From Arthrobacter ramosus (GTDB taxonomy: Bacteria > Actinomycetota > Actinomycetes > Actinomycetales > Micrococcaceae), in the NCBI RefSeq assembly GCF_039535095.1, contig NZ_BAAAWN010000001.1, positions 868,001 to 932,000 on the forward strand: 64,000 bases of DNA. The letters run 5' to 3'. The notes beneath the pieces are model-generated. The model saw nothing but the letters and a program-made list of their open reading frames with translations. It had not been told where the DNA came from and made no database searches. The position numbers and the translations under genes are program-made. Positions 18,263-26,228 of the stretch are shown piece after piece; position 1 is the stretch's first letter; the number at the start of each line of letters is the position of its first letter.

Positions 18263-18766
18263 ATGCGGGAAGATGGGGCACGGCGTGGCGACTCGTTGTC
18301 TCCCCAGGCGCAACTTGCCCGCCGTCTGAATCTGTTGCTCGACGTCGTTGTTGCCGAGCGCGGGAATCCGGTGACTTTCAAGGAAGTTCAGGCGGAACTT
18401 GCCGCCAGGGGCATCAAACTCTCTCGCGCACGCTGGTTCTACATGAAGGAAGGATCCGGCCGACTGGTGACCGACCCGGTCCTCCTGACCGGCCTGTGCG
18501 ACATCTTCAATGTCGATCCCTCTTATTTGGTCGGCAGTGACGACTCGCTGCCGGATCGCATCGACTCGCAGCTTGAGTTCGTCAAGTCGCTGCGTGCCGC
18601 CCGGGTCAAGTCTTTTGCTGCCCGGACGTTGGGTGATGTGTCACCGGAAACGCTGCGCGCGATCTCGGAGTTCCTCAACAAGGACATCGGCCTCCATCCT
18701 GAAGGGGAGCGCGCTGCGGCTACTCCTCCAGCAGATACTGAAGGTGAGCCGCCAGCAGTTCCTTGA
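18263..18766 (+). CDS. XRE-type DNA-binding protein, EspR-like
   Basis: About 167 aa from ATG 18263 (site GAGGAGCG upstream). The N-terminal HTH domain (LARRLNLLLDVVV, TFKEVQAELAARGIKLSRARWFY) is followed by SGRLVTDPVLLTGLCDIFNVDPSYLVG, the arrangement seen in EspR-like XRE regulators. A C-terminal helical region (LEFVKSLRAARVKSFAAR) probably dimerises. A longer frame from 18176 exists but lacks a ribosome-binding site. The gene is convergent with the ArsR-like gene and overlaps its 3' end by 47 bp. The likely role is regulation of element genes. Confidence 0.7.
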   Translation: MREDGARRGDSLSPQAQLARRLNLLLDVVVAERGNPVTFKEVQAELAARGIKLSRARWFYMKEGSGRLVTDPVLLTGLCDIFNVDPSYLVGSDDSLPDRIDSQLEFVKSLRAARVKSFAARTLGDVSPETLRAISEFLNKDIGLHPEGERAAATPPADTEGEPPAVP

Positions 18767-19043
18767 TCCGCTCAGGGTTGGCTGAGTAGCGCGGTGATCG
18801 GCCGTGCCTCCGGCCTGGTTCCACATCGACGACGATCGCCCCAGACTCCTCGAGGGCCAGCAGGTGTTTGGCCACGCTGGGTTCGCCGGCGCTCACCGCG
18901 TCCACGATGTCGCCGCGGGTTGCCGGGCCGTGCGCTGAAAGGTACCGTAGGATTTCGTTCCGGGATCTGTTGCCGAATGTCGCGACGGCAGCCTCGACGT
19001 CGGCCGACCAGGCGTCGTCGTGAGGCTGGGTAATCCGTGGCAT
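18720..19043 (-). CDS. ArsR-family winged-helix regulator
   Basis: A 107-aa HTH protein. The core is RNEILRYLSAHGPATRGDIVDAV, a recognition helix in EPSVAKHLLALEESGAIV, then a basic wing (RRHGRSPRY). No metal-binding cysteines are seen. It is divergent from the sigma-like gene, with a 20-bp dyad in the shared 113-bp promoter region, so it may regulate itself and that gene. Its sequence layout parallels the other small winged-helix protein at 17.6-18.05 kb, suggesting an old duplication or a common family in this element. Confidence 0.75.
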   Translation of the reverse strand: MPRITQPHDDAWSADVEAAVATFGNRSRNEILRYLSAHGPATRGDIVDAVSAGEPSVAKHLLALEESGAIVVDVEPGRRHGRSPRYSANPERIKELLAAHLQYLLEE

Positions 19044-19102
19044 GGATCCATTCTGGTCGAACTCGTGGAAAAAAGTAAGTCTCGCAGTCTTGACGATACT
19101 TT

Positions 19103-19122
19103 AACTATTCTTGACAATAGTT
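19103..19122. promoter_or_regulatory. Palindromic operator-like site between divergent regulators
   Basis: AACTATTCTTGACAATAGTT is a dyad with 7-bp arms around a 6-bp core. A second TTGAC(G)ATA copy lies 20 bp upstream on the same strand, and the whole patch is much more AT-rich than its surroundings. It lies between the start of the ArsR-like gene (19043, minus) and the sigma-like gene (19157, plus), so it is a probable operator overlapping one or both promoters. Confidence 0.55.
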
Positions 19123-19156
19123 TGTATAGCTTTATTGCGATTGTGGGTGGTGTCGC

Positions 19157-20134
19157 TTGCAGACTGCTACCCGTAGGTCCCGGGGGAGCCCGCGGCAGAG
19201 TTACTGGAATCTGTTTGTCGAAGCGGTGAAGACCATGAGTGTCGATGCCAGGGCGAATCTAGCCCAACAGAAACAACCACCACCAACCACTATTGATCTG
19301 TCTCTGAACAGGCCTCCCGACTCTGTGCAAGTCCCGGTTGACCAGATCATGGTGGCAGTTGACGGGGTACGGCGGTATGTCGTTTCCCACCTGTCCCGGA
19401 TCGGCCGAGCGTGCGACGTCGACGACGTCATGCAAGACATCCGGGTGGCTGTATGGGACGGAGTCGCCCGCGGCCACTACCGCCTGCTCCCCGGCGTTCG
19501 CTTTGAGGCGTGGGTACAGGGCGTGACTGCCAATGTCTGCGCGGCGCATATTCGTCACGAGCTATCCCATCAGACGCTGCCGCTCCTCATAGAACCGGCC
19601 GACGACGACGGTCCGGCTTCTGCGGATGCGCTCGCGGTTTTGGGCATCGAACGAAATTGGGACAGAGGAGCTGAGAGTGTTGTCGACCAGGAGTGGGCGC
19701 GAACAATTGTCGCCCTCACCCACGCCAGCGTGCATGAGGGGATTTGGGAACTTGCCTTAGACAGCCTCAACAGTCCTCGGCGGTACGGACCGCCCTCGTC
19801 ACAGGACCGACGTAGATGGCATGCGGTGACAGTGGTGCGCCAGACGGCGCGGACTGTTCAAAGGGCTCTGGAGGTTGAGCCTTCTGAGTTACAAAGCATC
19901 GATGACGTCTGCCAGCACGCTGCTGAATGCTTGCCGACTACGGTGCTGCGCCGAGTCGCAGCAGAAATTGTTCGTCGCGATGTTCATGGGCCGGGGAGAA
20001 ACCGAGCCCTGCAATCCTTGGCCGCCGAGCTAGGACTTACCGAACGCTATCTGGCTGTGCAAATCGGTTTCGCTCGGCGGCTGTATCAGGCGTCGTGGAG
20101 GATTCTCCGGAATGGAATGGCGCCCGCCTGCTGA
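19157..20134 (+). CDS. Sigma-factor-like protein of the element
   Basis: About 325 aa if TTG 19157 is used; an internal ATG at 19235 is an alternative. Residues about 75-135 resemble sigma70 region 2: YVVSHLSRIGRACDVDDVMQ followed by RVAVWDGVARGHYRLLPG and ARIR-like helices (WVQGVTANVCAAHIRHE). The C-terminal part ends with LAAELGLTERYLAVQIGFAR, an HTH suited to region 4. Such sigma-like proteins head the transfer operons of several actinobacterial conjugative elements. The next gene starts 51 bp downstream, so this protein may drive the conjugation operon. That role is an inference. Confidence 0.6.
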   Translation: MQTATRRSRGSPRQSYWNLFVEAVKTMSVDARANLAQQKQPPPTTIDLSLNRPPDSVQVPVDQIMVAVDGVRRYVVSHLSRIGRACDVDDVMQDIRVAVWDGVARGHYRLLPGVRFEAWVQGVTANVCAAHIRHELSHQTLPLLIEPADDDGPASADALAVLGIERNWDRGAESVVDQEWARTIVALTHASVHEGIWELALDSLNSPRRYGPPSSQDRRRWHAVTVVRQTARTVQRALEVEPSELQSIDDVCQHAAECLPTTVLRRVAAEIVRRDVHGPGRNRALQSLAAELGLTERYLAVQIGFARRLYQASWRILRNGMAPAC

Positions 20135-20185
20135 GTCATGTCGTGAGGCCGTCCTGCTCGCAATGAAAGCGATGAGGAGGCAGAC

Positions 20186-20911
20186 ATGAGGCTGTTGCCG
20201 AGGCGTATCCTGCTGGGCTCAGTGAAACGGCGGTCCTGGTGGATCGGCGTCCTGGCAATTCTGAGCGTAACGGGGGCAATGTTCATTCTTGGGCTTCCCA
20301 TGGGCGGGACCCGAACGGAGCCCATTCCGGCTTCGACGACGGGCCCGGCAACCACTGGTCCGGCGGCGTCGTCGACCTTCTCGACAGTCGCATCGCCGAC
20401 GGCAGCTTCCGCGGTGGAAACTCCACCCGCGATCGGCGCACCACGCACAACGGACTATCGGAGGCTCGCTTCCGCGGCAGCCACGGCGATTTACACCTGG
20501 GACACGCGAACGGCGTCGTATTCTGAGGTCTACTCCCGGCTCCGCGACTGGTGGGACGTTCTGCCGGACGGGTCCAACCCCCTTACGGTATTTGTGCAGG
20601 AGTTCGAAGCAACCGGCGTCAACGCGGGAACATATACAACCTTGGCGGGGGAGCAAGCGCGCCGTTCGGCGACGGTCCAGTCCCTTGTGTGCGACGGCGA
20701 TTTGGCCAAGGTGCGCGACCACCCGGCGCCCTGGGTTGGCCTCCACGTGTGCACAGCCATTCTGAGCGTTGTGGATCAATCGAACTCGGACCGCAACGCC
20801 TATGCAGCTCCCGTGAGCGTCATGGTGAATTGTCCGCCGGCCACTACAGCCCCGATCGATCATTGCGTAGTCGTTGGCTTCTACGCGACGCCGAGCAGGA
20901 TCGTCTACTGA
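20186..20911 (+). CDS. Membrane-anchored protein of the conjugation operon
   Basis: A 241-aa protein with an excellent ribosome-binding site (GAGGAGG). A basic N-terminus and one membrane helix (about 19-38, WWIGVLAILSVTGAMFILGL) precede a Ser/Thr/Ala/Pro-rich linker. The rest is a folded outside domain with a Cys pair (VCDGD and HVCTAI). The position just upstream of the wall hydrolase and the VirB6-like gene fits a VirB8/TcpC-like channel component. No sequence motif proves this. It overlaps the next gene by one base (TGATG). Confidence 0.6.
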   Translation: MRLLPRRILLGSVKRRSWWIGVLAILSVTGAMFILGLPMGGTRTEPIPASTTGPATTGPAASSTFSTVASPTAASAVETPPAIGAPRTTDYRRLASAAATAIYTWDTRTASYSEVYSRLRDWWDVLPDGSNPLTVFVQEFEATGVNAGTYTTLAGEQARRSATVQSLVCDGDLAKVRDHPAPWVGLHVCTAILSVVDQSNSDRNAYAAPVSVMVNCPPATTAPIDHCVVVGFYATPSRIVY

Positions 20912-22029
20912 TGCCTGTTCCCGCGGTTCTGACCGGGTTGGCGAAGCGCCGAGCTATTCTGCGGGCATCGACGGCCGCGGTTATGGCACTGACCCTGATC
21001 TGTGCCTTGGCGTTTTGCGCTGGTGTGGCAGTGTTTGCCGCCAACTCGGCGACCACTGCTGGCACTTGCTCGCTCGGCGCGATCGCCGATGGCCAGCCGC
21101 CATCGGATGGAACCAGTGGTCTCGAGATTCAGCCACACAGCGAGGCGCCGGCCACCCTGACGCCCGCACAAGTGTCAGTTGCCCGGACTTACATTGCAGT
21201 CGGAAAACAAATGGGCGTGCCGAGGGACGGCCAAATCATCGCGATAATGATGGCCCTCCAGGAATCCGGACTAAGAGTCCTGGCGAACACAAACGTTCCC
21301 TCTTCGCTCCTGTTTCGGCATGACGGAGTCGGCAGCGACCACGACTCTCTTGGCACCGCACAGCAACGTCCGGCCGCTGGCTGGGGGACTGTCGAGCAGC
21401 TGATGGATCCCAGCTACGATGCGCGAGCTTTCTATGGCGGACCCAGTGGTCCCAACCATGGCACTCCGCCAGGACTGCTCGATGTCCCCGCTTGGCAATC
21501 CATGGATAGGGGTCGGGCTGCCCAAGCTGTTCAGGTATCGGCATTCCCTGAGCTGTACGCGCGGTGGGAGCCTGAGGCTACGGCAATCGTTGGCGCGCTC
21601 GCAGGTGGCACCGCGCCAGCTTCTTGCGACAACCGCCCGAGCAACTCGGCCCTGCCGGACAGGCCTACCAGTCTGAGCCAGATCCGGAAGGACATCCTGA
21701 ACTTCGCTCAGGAGGGGTTGGGTGGGGCCTACGTGTGGGGTGGCGCCGCGTTCAAAGCGTGGGACTGCTCAGGCTACGTTCAATGGATCTACAGGCAGGT
21801 GGGGATCAACCTGCCGCGGGTGGACCAGTGGACCATCGGGCACAAAACGGACAGTCCGCAGCCAGGGGATTTGGTGGTGCAGAATCCGCAGGGGTCGAAC
21901 AACTGGGGCCACGTCGGCATCTACGCGGGCAACGGGATGATGTACAGCGCGCTGAACCCGGCTGCTGGGACGTTGTTGCATCCTGTCGATTGGAACACTG
22001 GCACGGCTTATTTTGATCTCACTCACTAA
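20911..22029 (+). CDS. NlpC/P60 cell-wall hydrolase of the conjugation operon
   Basis: A 372-aa protein from ATG 20911, overlapping the preceding stop; the frame is open upstream but that part lies in another gene. An N-terminal membrane helix/signal (ALTLICALAFCAGVAVFAAN) is followed by a central lytic-transglycosylase-like region (GQIIAIMMALQESGL, SLGTAQQRPAAGWG). The C-terminal NlpC/P60 peptidase has its catalytic Cys in AWDCSGYVQW and His in NWGHVGIYAG. Known role of the family: opening peptidoglycan for the transfer channel. The C-terminus is complete. Confidence 0.88.
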   Translation: MPVPAVLTGLAKRRAILRASTAAVMALTLICALAFCAGVAVFAANSATTAGTCSLGAIADGQPPSDGTSGLEIQPHSEAPATLTPAQVSVARTYIAVGKQMGVPRDGQIIAIMMALQESGLRVLANTNVPSSLLFRHDGVGSDHDSLGTAQQRPAAGWGTVEQLMDPSYDARAFYGGPSGPNHGTPPGLLDVPAWQSMDRGRAAQAVQVSAFPELYARWEPEATAIVGALAGGTAPASCDNRPSNSALPDRPTSLSQIRKDILNFAQEGLGGAYVWGGAAFKAWDCSGYVQWIYRQVGINLPRVDQWTIGHKTDSPQPGDLVVQNPQGSNNWGHVGIYAGNGMMYSALNPAAGTLLHPVDWNTGTAYFDLTH

Positions 22030-22175
22030 GATTTCGGGGGTAGCAGCGGCAGGACGCGGCTGCCTTCGGCGGATGAGCGCGGGGGTCTGGTCGACGGTGC
22101 GCGTCTGATTCTCGGCTAGACTCCGTGGCGGTCTCTAACAAGAAGCCAAGATCAGTTCAGCCGTTCGAGTTTCTA

Positions 22176-22601
22176 TCAGTCTTGTGCTTCTGGGTCGTAC
22201 GCTTGCACGGCGGGATCGCCAATTTTTACATATGAGTCAGCTGCGTCCAGATCTTGCTGAACTCTTGTCTCATCAGTCCGTAGAGTTTCGATTCTTCGAG
22301 TTGGGGCAGCCAACATGCTCGCCATAGACAACGACGGGTAAAGAGACCCGCCTTTGGTTTCGATCGTTCTGAATGTTCGAGCCACACAGAGCTTTTCTTG
22401 AACCTCGATCACCTTGACAACCGTTTTCATAAGCTCCACAGAGCCGATGACCTCCCCTGTGTCAGGGTCGCGAATGTCTGACCCTCTCGGCCGAAGAATC
22501 TTAAACCTCATGCCGATCTCCACCCCGTGTTCGCTGCCACGGTTGATCACCAGCTCATGTTCGGTCATGATCTGCGCGACCCGGCCTTCAATTCTGGACA
22601 T
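22176..22601 (-). CDS. FlgT C-terminal-domain-like protein (cargo gene)
   Basis: A 141-aa protein whose core (VINRGSEHGVEIGMRFKI then RDPDTGEVIGSVELMKTVVKV) matches the FlgT_C/OB-like beta-barrel pattern known from flagellar FlgT and from unrelated small bacterial proteins. No signal peptide or membrane helix. It lies on the strand opposite to the conjugation operon and overlaps by 14 bp the end of the interrupted membrane-protein gene upstream, so the two formed a translationally coupled pair. Function unknown; a role in defence or sensing is only a guess. Confidence 0.6.
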   Translation of the reverse strand: MSRIEGRVAQIMTEHELVINRGSEHGVEIGMRFKILRPRGSDIRDPDTGEVIGSVELMKTVVKVIEVQEKLCVARTFRTIETKGGSLYPSLSMASMLAAPTRRIETLRTDETRVQQDLDAADSYVKIGDPAVQAYDPEAQD

Positions 22602-23015
22602 CTACGAACGTCTCCTCGTTTTGTTGACTGGCTAACTGCTGGGCGGCAGGGTGGAACTCCACCCATATTTCTGCGGACTCTATGAGTCCTTCTTCCACGT
22701 AACTGGCATGGACACTCAGCAGCCCGATTGCTTTCTTGAGTTCCGCTGGCGGCCTTTGATTCTCAAAGGCAATCTCCGCGAGAGTTCTCATATCTGCGGC
22801 TCGATCACGTAGTTTCAGCAGCTTCCTGAACGCAGTTCGAGCAAGACTGGGATCTGCTCGACCTGTTTTGCTGAACGTAAACACGCTGAACCCTTGGAAT
22901 ATCGCTGCCACGAGCGTCAGAAGTGCGCTTTGCGCGGGATCTGGCGGCGCCTTGCTTTGCCCAAGAAAAGCAAGCAGCGCTGTGGTGGCCAGACCGACCA
23001 CGAAGAACGTGGATC
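22588..23015 (-). pseudogene. Two-helix membrane protein, 3' part, split by an insertion element
   Basis: The visible part (137 aa from a GTG at 23001, open back to the insertion) has the end of one membrane helix (VVGLATTALLAFLG), a second helix (ALLTLVAAIFQGFSVFTF) and a cytoplasmic helical region. Removing the sequence 23016-26231 and joining it to 26229-26313 restores one uninterrupted frame of 170 codons starting at GTG 26313. The first membrane helix then becomes complete. The intact protein resembles small two-helix effectors such as SLATT proteins in layout only. It forms a pair with the downstream FlgT_C-like gene. Confidence 0.75.
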
Positions 23016-23050
23016 GGGACTGCTGAAGGTTTGATTGACACTTTGACCTG
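23016..23050 (+). repeat. Left terminal inverted repeat of the IS3-type insertion
   Basis: Begins GGGACTGCTGAAGGTTT; the first 17 bases are identical to the reverse complement of the right end, then two pairs of mismatches occur within 35 bases. It is preceded by the 3-bp target duplicate ATC. Confidence 0.8.
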
Positions 23051-23087
23051 TGAGGATTTGATCCTTGCGGGTGGAAGGATGTTCATC

Positions 23088-23375
23088 ATGCCCAAAGCCT
23101 TTCCCGAAGAGTTCCGCCGCGATGTCGTCGCGGTCGCCCGCAAGGGCGAAGCGCCCATCACCCAGATCGCCAAGGACTTCGGGGTCTCGCCCGCTGCCCT
23201 GCACCGCTGGATGAAGATCGCCGACAGAGAAGACGGCGTGAAGTCCGGCGCCGTGTCCGATGACGCCGCGAAGCTGCGGGAGGCCAATAAGCGCATCCGG
23301 CTCCTGGAGCAGGAAGCCGAAGTCATGCGCCGTGCCGTGGCCTATCTGTCCCGGGACATCAATCCAAAAAAATGA
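23088..23375 (+). CDS. IS3-family transposase OrfA (left half-element)
   Basis: About 95 aa with the OrfA helix-turn-helix (FPEEFRRDVVAVARK, ITQIAKDFGVSPAALHRWMK) and a leucine-zipper-like coiled coil (LREANKRIRLLEQEAEVM). The start is ATG 23088 with GGAAGG 9 bp upstream; ATG 23079 is possible. It ends in an A-rich slippery run (CCAAAAAAATGATG) and overlaps the orfB start, the arrangement used for programmed -1 frameshifting in IS3 elements. Because orfB is broken, the element cannot move by itself. Confidence 0.9.
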   Translation: MPKAFPEEFRRDVVAVARKGEAPITQIAKDFGVSPAALHRWMKIADREDGVKSGAVSDDAAKLREANKRIRLLEQEAEVMRRAVAYLSRDINPKK

Positions 23376-23797
23376 TGTACCCGCTGGTCCGCGAGCTGGC
23401 TGCCAGGGACGCCCCGATCAGGGTTCCCGTGGCAGTGTCCTGCGGGTACTGAATTTCTCCAGACAGGCCTACTACCAGTGGGCCGCCAACCCCGTCCCGG
23501 CCCGGGACTGGGAAGAAGCGCATCTGATCAACGCCGCCATCGATCATCACCGCGACGATCCTGCCTTCGGATACCGGTTCATCGCCGATGAGATCAACGC
23601 CGGTCCCGGTCCCGTGGCCAGTGAACGCCGGATCTGGCGGCTGTGCTCGGAGAACGGCATCCTCTCGGTGATCCACCGCCGGCGCCGGTCCGGGCTCAAG
23701 GCCGGCCCTCCGGTCCACGATGACCTCATCGAACGGGACTTCAGCGCCACGGCACCGAACCGGAAATGGCTCACGGACATCACCGAGCACCGCACCG
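23372..23797 (+). pseudogene. IS3-family OrfB fragment, frameshifted and truncated
   Basis: From ATG 23372 the frame stops after about 26 codons near 23450. In the -1 frame the normal OrfB sequence continues (VLNFSRQAYYQW, then FGYRFIADEIN, RIWRLCSENGILSVIHRRRR and RKWLTDITEHRT). A single missing base around 23442 explains this. The sequence then ends at the IS30 border, so the later DDE residues are missing. Two independent lesions make it non-functional. Confidence 0.88.
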
Positions 23798-23824
23798 CTT
23801 GGATTCCAGCAGTCGTCGCAACAC
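23798..23824 (+). repeat. Left 27-bp inverted repeat of the IS30
   Basis: Perfectly matches the reverse complement of 25409-25435. Read in the IS3 orfB frames, both copies translate as WIPAVVAT, which falsely extends the OrfB fragments on both sides. Confidence 0.85.
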
Positions 23825-23830
23825 GTGTGC

Positions 23831-25390
23831 TTACGAGGTTTCCAGTAAAGCAGCCATCCGTTCGGCGGGCGTGTCCCAATCGAGCGACTTTCTAGGGCGA
23901 TCATTGAGCTCGTGGGCGACGTTAGTGAGATCGTCTAGGCTGTGCCCGGCCAGGTCGGTGCCTTTGGGGAAGTATTGCCGCAGGAGTCCGTTGGTGTTCT
24001 CGTTGCTCCCGCGTTGCCAGGGAGACCCGGGATCGGCGAAGTAGACGTCGAAGTTGGTGGCATTGCTGAAAGCTCGGTGCTCAGCCATCTCCGCGCCCTG
24101 GTCCCAGGTCAGTGTTCCCCGCAACGAGGCGGGGAGGTGTTGGACCGCGGTGATGAGGGAGTCGCGGACCGCTTCTGCGGTGCGTTCCCGCCCGAGGTGG
24201 CCGAGCATCACGAAGCGAGTGGACCGTTCGACCAGGGTTGCGATCGCGGATCCGCCCAGCGCGCCGATAATGAGGTCGCCCTCCCAGTGGCCGGGTATCT
24301 CCCGTGATTCGACGGCATCTGGCCGCTGGCCGATCGCGTTCATCGGATCGATGAAGCGGGGGCGGCGAGCATCGGGCTGCCGATGTCGTTTACGGGCGAC
24401 GCGACCGCGACGAAGTTGCTTGCCGAGCTCTCGCTTGAGCTCCCCGCGGGCGTGGACATAGATCGCCTGATAGATCGTCTCAGTACTCACGCGCATCTCC
24501 GGGTTGGTCGAGAAGTCCTTCGTCAGCCGGCGACTGATCTGCTGCGGCGACCATTTCTTCGTCAGCTTCGACTGAACGTAGGAGCGAAGGTCATCGTTAG
24601 TGAGCAACTTAGGCTCTCGCGGTCTTGCTCGCCTGCTGACCGAGAGCCGGTGCGCGGTGTGAGGCAGGTAGCCCCTCGTCGAGACCGTGTTGCGGCTCAG
24701 TTCGCGGCTGATCGTCGATGGTGATCGGCCCATCTCAGTCGCGATCCGCCGCATCGACAACCCGGTGCGGCGCAGGTCCTGGATTCGCTCACGGTCGAGA
24801 AGACTGAGGTATCGGGGATCGATGACCTTCTCCACGATATTGAGGTCGACGCTGCCGCCGATTGCGCGGGATCTTCGTTCAGGCACCCTCCCATTGTTCT
24901 GCTCTGGATAACGCACCACACGTCCATCGGGATAGACCCTGCCACGGCTGATGATCGTGATGCCCTTGTCCCAGTCCGTTGCTGAGCGAGCGTCCGCGCC
25001 AACCCGGGCTCTGGCCTCAGCGCGGGTGAGCCCTGAAGCACGCAGTCGCAAGAATTCCTCACGCCGCGGGTTGACCTTGCGAGCCTCGCTCGTAGAGACG
25101 CCCGCCTTCCGCGCCCAGGCGTAGGCCGTCGGCCGATGGATGCCCAGTTCGCGTGCAACGGTCGAGATGATCTGCCGCTCGCGCACCAGTCGGAGGAACT
25201 CGGCCTTCAACTCAGCCGGATACACCCGCGGTGTCGCGCGCTGCATCGTCAAGCCCGTATTCCGCAGCCAGTTGTATCCGACGTCCTCGTGGACACTGAC
25301 GCCGCGTGCTGCCGCGCGAACCGTCCCGCCCCGATCGAGCAACCGGAAGAACTCCTCCTTCTGCTCCTCGGTGTACTTCTTTCCAGCCAT
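23831..25390 (-). CDS. IS30-family transposase
   Basis: About 519 aa from ATG 25390 (GGAAGG about 8 bp upstream); the open frame reaches further back across the repeat and into the IS3 fragment. The N-terminal half has HTH repeats (YTEEQKEEFFRLLDRGG, LGIHRPTAYAWARKAG). The IS30-type HTH (IATEMGRSPSTISRELSRN) and the DDE catalytic core follow (HWEGDLIIGALGGSAIATLV, LTWDQGAEMAEH, SPWQRGSNENTNGLLRQYFP with the catalytic Glu). The C-terminus is intact (LNDRPRKSLDWDTPAERM). It appears functional. Confidence 0.95.
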   Translation of the reverse strand: MAGKKYTEEQKEEFFRLLDRGGTVRAAARGVSVHEDVGYNWLRNTGLTMQRATPRVYPAELKAEFLRLVRERQIISTVARELGIHRPTAYAWARKAGVSTSEARKVNPRREEFLRLRASGLTRAEARARVGADARSATDWDKGITIISRGRVYPDGRVVRYPEQNNGRVPERRSRAIGGSVDLNIVEKVIDPRYLSLLDRERIQDLRRTGLSMRRIATEMGRSPSTISRELSRNTVSTRGYLPHTAHRLSVSRRARPREPKLLTNDDLRSYVQSKLTKKWSPQQISRRLTKDFSTNPEMRVSTETIYQAIYVHARGELKRELGKQLRRGRVARKRHRQPDARRPRFIDPMNAIGQRPDAVESREIPGHWEGDLIIGALGGSAIATLVERSTRFVMLGHLGRERTAEAVRDSLITAVQHLPASLRGTLTWDQGAEMAEHRAFSNATNFDVYFADPGSPWQRGSNENTNGLLRQYFPKGTDLAGHSLDDLTNVAHELNDRPRKSLDWDTPAERMAALLETS

Positions 25391-25408
25391 CACCACACCT
25401 TCCATTAG

Positions 25409-25435
25409 GTGTTGCGACGACTGCTGGAATCCAAG
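25409..25435 (-). repeat. Right 27-bp inverted repeat of the IS30
   Basis: Reverse complement of the left repeat with no mismatch. It ends one base into a codon of the second orfB fragment, the same codon phase as at the left side. Confidence 0.85.
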
Positions 25436-25838
25436 TTGTCGTATGCTCGGTGATGTCCGTGACCCAGAGCTCGTTCGGCGACAGGCGATGGAATTTACGG
25501 TGCACGAGGTCATCGCTGGTGGCGATGCCCCGCAGGCGTTTGACCTTGGCCGGCCCGGGTAGGCCGGCAATTCCGGCCAGGCTCATCAGCTCCGCGACCA
25601 GATGCTCGCTGACGCGCACGTCCATGCCCCGTGTCAGTTCGGCATGGATCCGGCGGGACCCGTAGGTGCCGCGACTGGCGGTGTGGACCTCCCTGATGAG
25701 CCCGGTCAGCCATTGCCGGCGCATCCGGGTCGGTGACATCGGCCGGTTCCGGTACTTGTAGTAGCCGGGACTGCTCACGCCCAGCAGCCGGCAACAGACC
25801 TTCGCGGGGAACCCGGCACCGGCAAGCTCGCCGATCAC
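25436..25838 (-). pseudogene. IS3-family OrfB fragment (right half-element), truncated
   Basis: Encodes the first about 134 residues of an OrfB: AGFPAKVCCRLLGVSSPGYY, HTASRGTYGSRRIHAELTRG, then LSPNELWVTDITEHTT, where the IS30 begins. The DDE residues are therefore lost beyond the first Asp. The gene overlaps the upstream orfA by 4 bp on the minus strand. Its sequence differs clearly from the left OrfB fragment, so it comes from a different IS3 relative. Confidence 0.88.
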
Positions 25839-26131
25839 CGGGTGGATCCTTTTGGGTCCGGCCGGTCCTCACCGAGCAGCTTCGCTGCACGCTTGAGGAT
25901 TTCCACTTCCGTTTCCAGCTGCCGGATCCGCTTCCGCGCTTTGGCCAGCTCGGTGCTCTCCGGCGTCGTCAGTCCTGGGCGTTCGCCACGGTCGATCCGG
26001 TCCTGACGGACCCAGTTATGAAGGCCGCCCTCGCTGATGCCCAGTTCGGCGGCCACGCGGCTGATGGGTTTGCCGGCCCGGACCAGGGCGACCGCCCGTG
26101 CGCGGAATTCCGGTGGATAGGGTCTTGGCAT
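25835..26131 (-). CDS. IS3-family transposase OrfA (right half-element)
   Basis: A 98-aa OrfA: HTH (YPPEFRARAVALVRAGKPIS, AAELGISEGGLHNWVRQD) and a C-terminal coiled coil (LAKARKRIRQLETEVEILKR). It is intact but has only a truncated orfB partner. It reads towards the IS30, opposite to the left orfA. Confidence 0.9.
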   Translation of the reverse strand: MPRPYPPEFRARAVALVRAGKPISRVAAELGISEGGLHNWVRQDRIDRGERPGLTTPESTELAKARKRIRQLETEVEILKRAAKLLGEDRPDPKGSTR

Positions 26132-26193
26132 GTCTGAAAGCCTCTCAGCGAGAGCCCAAAACTCAAACCATTTCGGGTAACCAATCCCTGGGG

Positions 26194-26228
26194 CAGGTCA
26201 AGCTGTCAACTAAACCTTCAGCAGTCCC
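26194..26228 (-). repeat. Right terminal inverted repeat of the IS3-type insertion
   Basis: Its reverse complement begins GGGACTGCTGAAGGTTT, like the left end, with 4 differences over 35 bases. It is followed by the second ATC of the target duplication. Confidence 0.8.

Larger units (their letters stand above)
23798..25435. mobile_element. IS30-family insertion sequence
   Basis: About 1.64 kb bounded by perfect 27-bp inverted repeats (23798-23824 and 25409-25435, starting CTTGGATTCCAGCAGTC). It encodes one full-length IS30 transposase on the minus strand. The flanking bases (CCG on the left, TTG on the right) show no target duplication. This fits the view that this copy lies at a recombination joint between two IS3 elements and is not a simple insertion. 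Confidence 0.88.
23016..26228. mobile_element. Chimeric insertion: two inverted IS3 half-elements around an IS30
   Basis: The outer ends are inverted repeats (31 of 35 bases identical) flanked by the direct repeat ATC (23013-23015 and 26229-26231), typical for IS3-family insertion. The left half carries orfA and the 5' part of orfB on the plus strand. The right half carries orfA and the 5' part of orfB of a different IS3 relative on the minus strand. Both orfB fragments end at the same codon position, where the IS30 begins. The insertion splits a membrane-protein gene whose frame is exactly restored on removal. Confidence 0.85.

Noticed and set aside
20551..20910. N-terminal extension of the NlpC/P60 protein
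   Set aside because: It lies out of frame inside the preceding gene; the family sequence begins at ATG 20911.
25391..25570. N-terminal extension of the IS30 transposase
   Set aside because: It translates the IS30 terminal repeat and the neighbouring IS3 fragment.
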